The notes beneath the pieces were generated by a model. That model searched no databases and was not told the DNA's origin. It saw only the letters and a list, made by a program, of their open reading frames with translations. A DNA stretch of 15,739 bases, taken from the NCBI GenBank assembly GCA_002689985.1, contig NZDC01000010.1, positions 1 to 15,739 of the forward strand. Reading direction: 5' to 3'. Of this stretch, positions 1-6,121 are shown one piece after another. Made by a program: the position numbers and the translations under genes. The DNA is from Candidatus Pacearchaeota archaeon. Its GTDB lineage: Archaea > Nanobdellota > Nanobdellia > Pacearchaeales > GW2011-AR1. Each line of letters opens with the position of its first letter. The first letter of the stretch is position 1.

Positions 1-2
1 AG

Positions 3-56
3 TGTAAAAGTCCATATTGGAATAAACCCAGAGTGAGAAAAATCAAGAAGAAATAA
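3..56 (+). CDS. C-terminal end of a zinc-ribbon protein (partial)
   Basis: Only the last 17 codons and a TAA stop (54-56) are in the window, read in the frame that begins at base 3. The residues start Cys-Lys-Ser-Pro-Tyr-Trp-Asn-Lys-Pro-Arg and end in a lysine-rich tail. A final Cys followed by Ser-Pro-Tyr-Trp resembles the last knuckle of the C-terminal zinc ribbon of small archaeal helix-turn-helix or zinc-ribbon proteins, but the body of the gene is missing. It is followed by a T7 tract (57-63) that could end its transcript. The reading frame is reasonably secure from the residue pattern; the function is not known. Confidence 0.5.
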   Translation, partial: CKSPYWNKPRVRKIKKK

Positions 57-76
57 TTTTTTTAGCTAAAATAGCT
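57..76 (+). terminator. T-tract and small hairpin after the partial gene
   Basis: A run of seven T (57-63) lies directly after the TAA of the upstream gene. It is followed by a perfect 5-bp hairpin, AGCTA-AAA-TAGCT (64-76). Archaeal RNA polymerase often terminates at oligo-T without needing a hairpin, so the T-run is the more meaningful part. Confidence 0.35.
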
Positions 77-115
77 CCCGCTTACTTAACAATGCACTTT
101 ATTACTACAACAATT

Positions 116-124
116 CTTAAAAAC
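116..124 (+). promoter_or_regulatory. Probable TATA box for the CARF-like gene
   Basis: CTTAAAAAC is centred about 25 bp before the ATG at 145, the spacing seen for nearly all first genes in this window. It would give a leaderless or nearly leaderless mRNA. A nine-T run (132-141) lies between this box and the ATG. Confidence 0.4.
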
Positions 125-144
125 TAATCTTCTTTTTTTTTAAA

Positions 145-495
145 ATGGAATTAATTGCATTATTATCAACTGGAAAAGGAACATGGGCACAAGTTTCTGG
201 ACTCATAAAATATGGGGAATGGGATAATATTATTCTTTTAGGAGATGATTTTGCAAAAGAGTTTAAAACCGATAAAAAAGCAGAATTTATTAAAATTGAT
301 TTAAATAAAAAATTAAAAGATCTAAAAGAAGAGATTTTAAAAAAACTCAAAGGAAAAATTAGAGGGACAGAAGTTGCATTAAGTCTAGCTTCAGGTGATG
401 GTAAAGAACATATGGCATTAATCTCTGCATTGATTAATTTACCAGTTGGAGTAAGATTTGCAGCATTAACAAAAGAAGGAGTTATTGATTTGTAA
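145..495 (+). CDS. Small Rossmannoid / CARF-like protein, conserved hypothetical
   Basis: A 116-residue soluble protein. It opens with a hydrophobic strand followed by Ser-Thr-Gly-Lys-Gly-Thr-Trp (residues 8-14). Then come a second strand ending Leu-Leu-Gly-Asp-Asp, a lysine-rich helix, and a strand-loop-helix around residues 77-99 with Ala-Ser-Gly-Asp-Gly-Lys-Glu-His-Met before an aliphatic helix. A serine/threonine-rich loop after strand 1 and a Gly/Lys loop before a long helix is the layout of CARF-type nucleotide-sensing Rossmann domains. No catalytic domain, HTH or CRISPR gene is attached, so the ligand and role are unknown. It may go with the zinc-ribbon protein ending just upstream on the same strand. 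I infer the fold from the motif order only; another small Rossmann family is possible. Confidence 0.7.
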   Translation: MELIALLSTGKGTWAQVSGLIKYGEWDNIILLGDDFAKEFKTDKKAEFIKIDLNKKLKDLKEEILKKLKGKIRGTEVALSLASGDGKEHMALISALINLPVGVRFAALTKEGVIDL

Positions 496-504
496 AATTT
501 AGAT

Positions 505-525
505 AATAAAAATAAATATTTTATT
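505..525. terminator. AT-only hairpin between convergent genes
   Basis: AATAAAA and TTTTATT form a 7-bp stem around a 7-nt loop in the 34-bp gap between two convergent genes (stops at 495 and 530). It could serve both strands. In sequence this AT-rich such a hairpin can arise by chance. Confidence 0.2.
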
Positions 526-529
526 AAGA

Positions 530-879
530 TTATTCACTATTCTTTTTTTCAAGCATTCTTTTTGAACTATTTCTTATAGTTTTTTCGTAATATCTTTGTG
601 CTTCTTTAGGACTAATATATCTATCTTTATTTTTATCCATCTCTAAGAACATAATATACTCTTCTTTTTCTGATAACTTTTTACCTTCAGTTTTAAATCT
701 AAAAACATTAGTTTTATTTATAATTTCTTCTGCTTTTTCATTAATTCTATAAGTTACAGATCTCCATAAAATTCTTTAGCAGTATCTATTTGTTTTGCAC
801 ATCTACCAAATATTAATGGAAGTGATAACCCAAATACTACTTTTCCTAAATCTCTTCTTGTTAGATCATTTTTTATCAT
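530..879 (-). pseudogene. Frameshifted gene: Tat/lipoprotein-like N-terminus plus EF-hand
   Basis: Reading leftward from the ATG at 879, the first 41 codons run to a TAA at 754-756. They include Thr-Arg-Arg-Asp-Leu-Gly-Lys (residues 7-13), then a hydrophobic stretch ending at a Cys (residue 27). This resembles a twin-arginine signal with a weak lipobox. From about 771-776 the sense continues in another frame to the TAA at 530-532, giving a charged helical segment of about 78 residues. That segment holds Asp-Lys-Asn-Lys-Asp-Arg-Tyr-Ile-Ser-Pro-Lys-Glu, which matches the EF-hand calcium loop at positions 1, 3, 5, 9 and 12. The total is 350 bp, one base short of 117 codons, so one missing base explains the break. 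A good TATA box remains upstream. It is either a recent pseudogene or an assembly error; no family is assigned. Confidence 0.7.
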
Positions 880-906
880 TTTATAATAACAATTCACTGT
901 TTATCA

Positions 907-914
907 TTTATAAA
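907..914 (-). promoter_or_regulatory. TATA box of the frameshifted EF-hand gene
   Basis: TTTATAAA is centred 31 bp upstream of the ATG at 879 on the minus strand. This intact promoter argues that the frameshifted gene was expressed recently, or that the frameshift is a sequencing error. Confidence 0.55.
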
Positions 915-940
915 GATTATTGTATTTGAGAATATATTAA

Positions 941-1933
941 TTAGATTTCATTTCTTTTAATTTTCAAATCTTTCTTGTTTTTTCCTAAAACAAACACTCT
1001 TGAGAATTCATGTTCATCTAGAATCTTAAGGTCTACTTCTTTTGCAAGTTTTTTTGAAAATTCTTTCATTTCGTCATATGTAGGCATTCTATTATACTCA
1101 AGTCTTTCTCTTGCATGACCTACTGCCATGTATCCCTTAATTTCTAAGAATAGAGGATTTGCTTTTTTTATTAATTCAGCATACTCTTTAATATGTTTAT
1201 CCTCCATATTTAAGTTTCTAACAAGATTCATTCTAAAAACAGTTCTAGTTTTTTTATATAACTTTGAAAAAATTTCTAATGTCTCATTTAACTTTTTCCA
1301 TGCATTTTTAATTGAACTTCTATGAAATTTATTATAGAGTTTTTCGTTTGAAGCATTAACAGAAACATAAATCTGCGTCGGTAATTGTTTTTTCTTTTTT
1401 AATTCTTTAATTTTTTCAGGAAAAAGTCCATTAGTTACTAGAAAACTTGTTTTTTTTCTTTTTCTTAATTCAGAAATTAATTCTCCTATTTTTGGATATA
1501 AAGTCCCCTCACCAGTAAGACTTATAGCAAATTGTGTTGGTTCTTGAGCTTCTTCATATTTCTTCATATTAACTTTACTTAGGGTTTTATGTTTTGTTTC
1601 TGGAAGTATTTTAAAACCTTCTAATAATTTTCTTTGAGCTTTAATACATCCATTGATTATTGAATTTGCAGAATCAGGGTTTTTAATTTCACTTGTATAA
1701 GAATATTCTAAATCTCTCCAACAATGAATACATTTATTTTGACAATTTAATAAACTACAACTAATTTGACAACATCTGTTTGTATCTATTCCATAAAATT
1801 TTGATTTATAACATTCTCCCTCGTTTCTTAATGATTTTTTTGTCCATCTACATATTTTAACTGCACTATGGTTTCCAACTATTCTATATCCCTCTTTTTG
1901 TAATTGTTTTCTTATTTGATCATTTATTTTCAT
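941..1933 (-). CDS. taw1: tRNA 4-demethylwyosine synthase (radical SAM, Taw1/TYW1)
   Basis: A 330-residue radical SAM enzyme. It condenses N1-methylguanosine at position 37 of tRNA-Phe with a two-carbon unit from pyruvate, forming the tricyclic base of wyosine. The radical SAM cysteines are C64, C68 and C71 (CxxxCxxC followed by Trp-Arg). The second cluster ligands expected for archaeal TYW1 are C28, C41 and C54, at the same mutual spacing as the three auxiliary-cluster cysteines known from the methanogen enzyme. Phe-Tyr-Gly-Ile-Asp at 46-50 and Leu-Thr-Gly-Glu-Gly-Thr-Leu in the middle are family hallmarks. Length is close to the usual 310-340. It lies 45 bp after the M50 protease gene on the same strand but has its own TATA-like box. 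The family assignment is firm; the enzyme is expected in the cytosol. Confidence 0.96.
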   Translation of the reverse strand: MKINDQIRKQLQKEGYRIVGNHSAVKICRWTKKSLRNEGECYKSKFYGIDTNRCCQISCSLLNCQNKCIHCWRDLEYSYTSEIKNPDSANSIINGCIKAQRKLLEGFKILPETKHKTLSKVNMKKYEEAQEPTQFAISLTGEGTLYPKIGELISELRKRKKTSFLVTNGLFPEKIKELKKKKQLPTQIYVSVNASNEKLYNKFHRSSIKNAWKKLNETLEIFSKLYKKTRTVFRMNLVRNLNMEDKHIKEYAELIKKANPLFLEIKGYMAVGHARERLEYNRMPTYDEMKEFSKKLAKEVDLKILDEHEFSRVFVLGKNKKDLKIKRNEI

Positions 1934-1956
1934 ATAAGTAGAATTAATATAATGAA

Positions 1957-1962
1957 TTTAAA
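1957..1962 (-). promoter_or_regulatory. TATA-like box for taw1
   Basis: TTTAAA within GTTTAAATTC (minus strand) is centred about 26 bp before the taw1 ATG at 1933. The gene could be transcribed separately from the protease upstream. Confidence 0.4.
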
Positions 1963-1978
1963 CTTTACCAAAGACTAT

Positions 1979-3394
1979 TCAAAATAAAAAAACAAAAAGC
2001 CATTTTGTCATAAGCAAAATAAATAATAGTAAAATAAACCATGTAGAAATAGAAAATATCTTCTTTGCTGTTTTTTCTGAACCAGTTATACTCCAAATTG
2101 TTAAATACAAAAACATTCCTCCATCAAATATCCAGGCAGGAAGCATATTCATTAAAGCAACAAGAATATTAATTATTATAATCCACCAAATTAAATCTTT
2201 GATAAAGTTATCTCTGTCTTTATGAATTGGTTCATAATAGGTATGGGGATTTTTATATGAAGTAACCCATAAAATACTTTTTCTAATTAATCCTTCTGAG
2301 TTTATTGAATTAAAACATATTCCTAACCACGCCTGTCCTGTTTTATCTGGATTTTCATCAAGAATAATTTCCTTAGTTGAAATGCCTTCATCTTCTAGAA
2401 TCTTCAAAACTACTTTTTCACCAGGAGAATATTTTTTTAATTCTTCTTCTAAAATCTCATGATTTGTAATTTTTATTCCATTAATTTCTTGTATTACTGC
2501 AGGAAGTTTTGCATTTATTGCAGGAGCATCATTATAAAGCGCAACTACTCCTGTCTTTTCTATTTCTCCAAAAACTCCAACATAACTTTCATTATTAGCA
2601 ATAATCTTGCCCATTCTTGAACCATTTAAAATAACCAACATCTCTTCAATTGTTGGATTATCTGTAAGTATACTATTTATTGAGGTAATATTTTCTGAGG
2701 GCATAATAGAATAGGCATAAGTATCAAATTCTATTCCAGAGGGAACAAAGGCATAATTAAAAAATGAAATTAATATAAAAAAGAATATTACTGCAGTAAT
2801 TATGTTTGCAAAACCTCCTGCCGATAAAACTGCTAATTGTTCAAATCTTTTCTTACTTTTCATTTGTTTATCATTTTGTTCAACAAAAGCTCCAAAAATT
2901 GCAGGAAAATATTTAAAAAATGCAAAGCCAGTACTTTTAATTTTAATTCCATAACGTCTTGCAAAAATTCCATGTGCAAACTCATGTACTGTTGCAACAA
3001 TAAGTAAGGAAATAATAAATGAGGTAACTGGAAATGATGGAAAAATATTTTCTAGTCCAAAAAGTTTAGGAAAATAAGGAATTAGGGGCATTATTGGAGG
3101 TGCCTTAATTACGCTTGCAATAGGTGTTGTAAAATATAAATATACTGTTTGAACAATTATGAAAATTATACTTGTCATTAAAACATATCCAAGACTTATT
3201 GAAATGTAACTTAGGAATTTTAGTGTTTTCTGGTATTTTGCTCCAACATAATTAATTAATTTTATTCCCCAACTTGTTCTATATAGAATTAATGCCCCTT
3301 CTTGTTGCAAGTTCTTTCTTCCCTTATAAAGAAAAATTGATATAACTAAAACAAGGATTACTAAAAGACTCATATCAAATATAAAAAAACTCAA
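1979..3394 (-). CDS. Membrane site-2 protease, M50 family, with PDZ domain
   Basis: A 471-residue multispanning zinc metalloprotease, which would cut substrates within the membrane. The zinc motif His-Glu-Phe-Ala-His is at residues 137-141 in a transmembrane helix. The third ligand motif, Asn-Met-Leu-Pro-Ala-Trp-Ile-Phe-Asp-Gly, has its Asp near 424. A long extracytoplasmic insert between helices (about 225-385) contains a PDZ-like segment (around 295-345). The chosen start is a TTG at 3394, 12 nt after the L40e stop, with a GAGGGGG run 8 nt ahead. An ATG at 3373 is an in-frame alternative that would drop seven residues. It is third in the aIF5A-L40e-protease operon. The substrate cannot be read from the sequence. 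Confidence 0.92.
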   Translation of the reverse strand: MSFFIFDMSLLVILVLVISIFLYKGRKNLQQEGALILYRTSWGIKLINYVGAKYQKTLKFLSYISISLGYVLMTSIIFIIVQTVYLYFTTPIASVIKAPPIMPLIPYFPKLFGLENIFPSFPVTSFIISLLIVATVHEFAHGIFARRYGIKIKSTGFAFFKYFPAIFGAFVEQNDKQMKSKKRFEQLAVLSAGGFANIITAVIFFFILISFFNYAFVPSGIEFDTYAYSIMPSENITSINSILTDNPTIEEMLVILNGSRMGKIIANNESYVGVFGEIEKTGVVALYNDAPAINAKLPAVIQEINGIKITNHEILEEELKKYSPGEKVVLKILEDEGISTKEIILDENPDKTGQAWLGICFNSINSEGLIRKSILWVTSYKNPHTYYEPIHKDRDNFIKDLIWWIIIINILVALMNMLPAWIFDGGMFLYLTIWSITGSEKTAKKIFSISTWFILLLFILLMTKWLFVFLF

Positions 3395-3402
3395 TTTAAC
3401 GC

Positions 3403-3408
3403 CCCCTC
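3403..3408 (-). promoter_or_regulatory. Shine-Dalgarno-like GAGGGG before the M50 TTG start
   Basis: On the minus strand GAGGGGG overlaps the L40e stop codon and sits 8 nt before the TTG at 3394. G-runs are very rare in this window, which favours TTG rather than the ATG at 3373 as the start. Confidence 0.4.
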
Positions 3409-3568
3409 ATTTTTTCTTTAAAGGTCTAAATGCTTTTTTCCCACATTTTCTGCATTTGATTTTACCATCAAGAATTTGAATGGGTTTTGCTTTCATTTTA
3501 TTTTGACATGTTTTACAAACAAAAACATTCTTAAAAAGTCTATTTTGTGCTTCTGGTATTTTTGCCAT
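3407..3568 (-). CDS. rpl40e: Ribosomal protein L40e (eL40)
   Basis: A 53-residue zinc-binding protein of the large ribosomal subunit. It opens Met-Ala-Lys-Ile-Pro-Glu-Ala-Gln-Asn-Arg-Leu-Phe, close to the family's usual start, and carries two CxxC pairs: C18/C21 and C39/C42. The tail is Arg-Pro-Leu-Lys-Lys-Lys. Archaeal L40e is usually about 50 residues, so this is complete. Its ATG follows the aIF5A stop after a single base (TAAAATG), and the M50 protease gene follows 12 nt downstream, so the three genes probably share one transcript. The spacer between the CxxC pairs is somewhat longer than in the archaeal forms I recall. Confidence 0.93.
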   Translation of the reverse strand: MAKIPEAQNRLFKNVFVCKTCQNKMKAKPIQILDGKIKCRKCGKKAFRPLKKK

Positions 3569-3569
3569 T

Positions 3570-3956
3570 TTATAATTTTCTCTTAATTATTTTTACTCCT
3601 TCAACATCCCAATATTCAACATTAGAATTTTCTTCTAATTCTGATTTTATTTCATCATTACAAGGAACGTCTAGAGTTTCAAAACTTTCTGAATCCATAA
3701 TACTAACTTTATCTCCAAGTGATAAAACCTGACCTTTTCTTTTATCAACAATAGGAACTTCTAATCTATCATGTCCTGGAACAACAAAAACTTTTTTTTG
3801 TTTATTAATTATTCCTACTGCTTCTATTCTACATTTTGCATGACCATGTTTTCCTGTTTTACTTATATCAATACTTCTAATAGTACAAGGATTTCCATCA
3901 ACAATAATATTTGTTCCTATTCTTGCTTCTGTCGCATTAATTATTTTTAGGACCAT
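3570..3956 (-). CDS. eif5a: Translation initiation factor aIF5A
   Basis: A 128-residue factor that promotes peptide-bond formation and termination on stalled ribosomes. The SH3-like N-terminal half carries the hypusination loop Ser-Lys-Thr-Gly-Lys-His-Gly-His-Ala-Lys, with Lys36 as the expected hypusine site. The C-terminal half is the OB-fold. The start is set at the ATG at 3956 (Met-Val-Leu-Lys-Ile). The open frame extends upstream to 4013, but those 19 extra residues would run across the TATA box and into the divergent FKBP gene, and they do not look like aIF5A. The gene heads the minus-strand operon aIF5A-L40e-M50 protease. Deoxyhypusine synthase is not in this window. Confidence 0.96.
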   Translation of the reverse strand: MVLKIINATEARIGTNIIVDGNPCTIRSIDISKTGKHGHAKCRIEAVGIINKQKKVFVVPGHDRLEVPIVDKRKGQVLSLGDKVSIMDSESFETLDVPCNDEIKSELEENSNVEYWDVEGVKIIKRKL

Positions 3957-3977
3957 TATAAGAAGAAAAAAAATAGA

Positions 3978-3985
3978 TTTATAAA
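3978..3985. promoter_or_regulatory. Single palindromic TATA box shared by divergent aIF5A and FKBP genes
   Basis: TTTATAAA is its own reverse complement. Its centre (3981.5) is 25.5 bp from the aIF5A ATG (3956, minus) and 26.5 bp from the FKBP ATG (4008, plus). I see no other TATA-like box in the 51-bp gap. The distances predict leaderless transcripts in both directions. Confidence 0.65.
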
Positions 3986-4007
3986 CGTTTTTAATTAAAA
4001 AGATTGA

Positions 4008-4667
4008 ATGCAATTAAAGAAAAAAGATTTTATTGAGATAGAATTTACAGGAAAAGTCAAAAATGGAGATATTTTTGATTCAAATATAAAAGAAGATATA
4101 AAAAAAATAAATCCTGATTCTAATCCAAAACCATTTATTTTTAGTTTGGGTGAAGATATGTTTCTTAAGGGAATAGATAACTTTCTAATTGGAAAAGAAA
4201 TAGGGAAAAAATATGAAGTTGAATTAAATCCTGCTGAAGCTTTTGGAAATAGAGATTCAAAATTAGTTCAATTAATGCCAATGAAAGTATTTAGAGAGCA
4301 AAAGATAAATCCTGTTGCAGGAGCAATGTTTAACTTTGATGGAAGAATTGCAAAGATACTCTCTGTTTCTGGAGGAAGAATTATTGCTGATTTTAATAAT
4401 CCTGTTGCAGGAAAAGTAGTAATTTATAATCTAAATGTTTTAAGGAAAATAGATGATATAAAAGAAAAAGTAAAAGCTCTTATAAATTTTCTATTTAAAA
4501 GAGACTTAAAGTTTGAAATTAAGGATAAAAAGCTAATTCTTGAAGTAGAAAAACAGATGATTCAGTTTGTTGAATTATTTAAAGATAAATTTAAGGATAT
4601 ATTAGAATTAGAGTTAGTTGTAAAAGAAAGTCCTGAAAAAAAGAAGGATATTGAAAAGAAGCAATAA
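4008..4667 (+). CDS. FKBP-type peptidyl-prolyl isomerase, SlyD-like, with C-terminal extension
   Basis: A 219-residue cytosolic proline isomerase and chaperone. Residues about 6-80 make the first part of the FKBP fold, with Asp21-Ile-Phe-Asp-Ser and the phenylalanine-rich Phe-Ile-Phe-Ser-Leu-Gly-Glu strand. Ala-Phe-Gly-Asn-Arg (78-82) leads into the inserted flap domain (about 83-130) typical of archaeal and SlyD-type FKBPs. The fold closes with Asn-Pro-Val-Ala-Gly-Lys at 131-136, where the family has His-Pro-Leu-Ala-Gly-Lys. Residues 150-219 form an extra helical/strand module and a lysine-rich tail. Short archaeal FKBPs lack such a tail, although longer archaeal forms have C-terminal domains. 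It is divergent from aIF5A and has its own promoter. The following gene, ftsZ, also has its own TATA box. Confidence 0.9.
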   Translation: MQLKKKDFIEIEFTGKVKNGDIFDSNIKEDIKKINPDSNPKPFIFSLGEDMFLKGIDNFLIGKEIGKKYEVELNPAEAFGNRDSKLVQLMPMKVFREQKINPVAGAMFNFDGRIAKILSVSGGRIIADFNNPVAGKVVIYNLNVLRKIDDIKEKVKALINFLFKRDLKFEIKDKKLILEVEKQMIQFVELFKDKFKDILELELVVKESPEKKKDIEKKQ

Positions 4668-4683
4668 AATTATCACAATAATT

Positions 4684-4691
4684 TTTATAAA
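4684..4691 (+). promoter_or_regulatory. TATA box of ftsZ
   Basis: TTTATAAA is centred 25.5 bp before the ftsZ ATG at 4713, predicting a leaderless transcript independent of the FKBP gene. Confidence 0.65.
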
Positions 4692-4712
4692 CAGTTATTA
4701 ACATTTATAATT

Positions 4713-5843
4713 ATGGATGAGCTTTATGAAGTAACAAAAGATTCTCATGACCAAAAAGCAATAGATCATATAACTTCTGGATTATCTCCTGAAGTAAAAG
4801 AGATTGATAAAGAATTAGAAGAACTTTTAAAAAAACAATCAGCTAAAATTAAGGTTATTGGTATTGGTGGTGGAGGAAATAATTCCTTATCAAGAATGAA
4901 AGAAATAGGGATTAAAGGAGGAGAATTAATTGCAATAAATACTGATGCACAAGATTTATTATATACTAATGCAGATCAAAAAATTCTAATTGGTAAAGAA
5001 TTAACTCAAGGATTAGGTGCAGGAAGTAATCCAAAAGTTGGTCAAGAAGCAGCAAAAGAATCAGAGTCTGAAATAAAAAAGAAAATTTCCGGAAGCGATA
5101 TGATTTTTATTACTTGTGGATTAGGTGGAGGCACCGGAACTGGCGCTGCACCTGTCGTTGCAGGACTTGCAAAAAAACAAAGTGCTTTAACAATAGGTAT
5201 CGTAACACTTCCATTTACAATTGAAGGAGGAAAAAGAATAGAGAATGCAATGGATGGTTTAGAAAGAATGGAGGCGAGTGTTGATACTTTAATTGTTATT
5301 CCAAATGATAAACTTTTAGAACTTGCTCCAGAATTACCATTACATACAGCATTTAAAATAGCTGATGAAATTTTAACAAATGCTGTTAAGGGGACAACAG
5401 AACTTGTAACTACATCTGGTTTAGTGAATTTAGATTTTGCAGATATAAAAGCAGTTATGGTCGATGGTGGAGTTTCATTAATAGGAATGGGAGAATCAGA
5501 TACAGGACAAAGAGCAATAGAAGCAGTAGAAAAGGCAATTCAAAATCCTTTACTTGATGTTGATATATCAAATGCAACAGGAGCACTAGTTAATATTGTT
5601 GGAGGAAATGATATGAGTTTAGATGAGTGTAAATTAATTATAGAAGCACTTGGAGAAAGATTAAGTCCTGATGCAAAATTAATCTGGGGAGCTCAAATTG
5701 CACCAGATATGGAAAAATCAATAAGAGTTTTATTAATTGTAACAGGAGTAAAAAGTGCTCAAATTCTAGGTCATGGAGATTCAATTGAAAGTGTAAAACA
5801 CAAAGAAATTGAAGATGAACTTGGAATAGAGTTCTTTGAATAA
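4713..5843 (+). CDS. ftsZ: Cell division protein FtsZ
   Basis: A 376-residue tubulin-family GTPase that polymerises into the division ring. An N-terminal extension of about 45 charged residues precedes the core. The nucleotide motifs are Gly-Ile-Gly-Gly-Gly-Gly-Asn-Asn (50-57) and the tubulin signature Gly-Gly-Gly-Thr-Gly-Thr-Gly (138-144). The catalytic T7 loop Asn-Leu-Asp-Phe-Ala-Asp-Ile is at 239-245, so GTPase activity is expected. The C-terminus ends in a short acidic tail, Leu-Gly-Ile-Glu-Phe-Phe-Glu. Archaeal FtsZ tails of this kind bind SepF, and a sepF gene lies about 2.3 kb downstream. It is likely FtsZ1-like, but a tree is needed to separate FtsZ1 from FtsZ2. It is complete, with its own promoter. 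Confidence 0.97.
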   Translation: MDELYEVTKDSHDQKAIDHITSGLSPEVKEIDKELEELLKKQSAKIKVIGIGGGGNNSLSRMKEIGIKGGELIAINTDAQDLLYTNADQKILIGKELTQGLGAGSNPKVGQEAAKESESEIKKKISGSDMIFITCGLGGGTGTGAAPVVAGLAKKQSALTIGIVTLPFTIEGGKRIENAMDGLERMEASVDTLIVIPNDKLLELAPELPLHTAFKIADEILTNAVKGTTELVTTSGLVNLDFADIKAVMVDGGVSLIGMGESDTGQRAIEAVEKAIQNPLLDVDISNATGALVNIVGGNDMSLDECKLIIEALGERLSPDAKLIWGAQIAPDMEKSIRVLLIVTGVKSAQILGHGDSIESVKHKEIEDELGIEFFE

Positions 5844-5853
5844 TTTTAAAAAC
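5844..5853 (+). promoter_or_regulatory. TATA-like box of secE
   Basis: TTTTAAAAAC begins on the base after the ftsZ stop codon and is centred about 25.5 bp before the secE ATG at 5874. Confidence 0.45.
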
Positions 5854-5855
5854 CC

Positions 5856-5862
5856 TTTTTTT
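5856..5862 (+). terminator. T7 tract after ftsZ
   Basis: A CCC followed by seven T lies 12-19 bp after the ftsZ stop. It could end the ftsZ transcript. It overlaps the spacer between the secE TATA box and start codon. Confidence 0.3.
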
Positions 5863-5873
5863 CTAATAAAAAT

Positions 5874-6050
5874 ATGGAATTATGGAATAAAACAAAATCA
5901 TTTTTTATTAAATCTAGAAGAGTATGGCTTACTTTAAAAAAACCAACAAGAAAGGAGTTTGAAACAATTACAAAGGTTTCTGCAATGGGTATTATAATAC
6001 TTGGCCTTTTAGGATTTTTAATTTCAACTTTAATGAAATCCTTTATTTAA
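5874..6050 (+). CDS. secE: Preprotein translocase subunit SecE / Sec61-gamma
   Basis: A 58-residue, single-span membrane protein that clamps the SecY pore. The cytosolic amphipathic helix carries Lys-Lys-Pro-Thr-Arg-Lys-Glu-Phe (22-29), the conserved hinge region of SecE. It is followed by one transmembrane helix (about 37-55). The usual archaeal length is 55-65 residues. The start ATG is supported by the TATA-like box about 25 bp upstream. The secE-spt5-rpl11 order matches the bacterial secE-nusG-rplK cluster, which confirms the assignment. Confidence 0.93.
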   Translation: MELWNKTKSFFIKSRRVWLTLKKPTRKEFETITKVSAMGIIILGLLGFLISTLMKSFI

Positions 6051-6055
6051 TAAAG

Positions 6056-6063
6056 TTTATAAA
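6056..6063 (+). promoter_or_regulatory. TATA box of the spt5-rpl11 unit
   Basis: TTTATAAA is centred about 62 bp before the spt5 ATG, much further than elsewhere in the window. The transcript should carry a leader of roughly 35 nt. A weaker TTTTAAATAA (6071-6080) could give a shorter leader. Confidence 0.5.
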
Positions 6064-6090
6064 CCATAAATTTTAAATAATATTACTATT

Positions 6091-6119
6091 CCTTAGATAT
6101 TTAAGGTCTAGCGGAGCTA
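6091..6119 (+). promoter_or_regulatory. Structured leader of spt5 with embedded Shine-Dalgarno
   Basis: Two inverted repeats lie in the predicted leader: CCTTA/TAAGG (6091-6106), which can extend inward by wobble pairing, and TAGC-GGA-GCTA (6109-6119). GGAG (6113-6116), 5 nt before the ATG, is a Shine-Dalgarno-like motif and falls across the loop and 3' arm of the second hairpin. It could be hidden when the hairpin forms. Confidence 0.4.
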
Positions 6120-6121
6120 AA

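Noticed and set aside
754..780. Programmed -1 frameshift in the EF-hand gene
   Set aside because: The break lies at GAA-TTT-TAT, which is not a standard slippery heptamer, and I see no strong downstream structure. A base deletion or assembly error is simpler.
3957..4013. Longer aIF5A start at 4013
   Set aside because: The extra 19 residues cover the shared TATA box and overlap the FKBP gene. The ATG at 3956 gives the family's normal start and a 25-bp TATA spacing.
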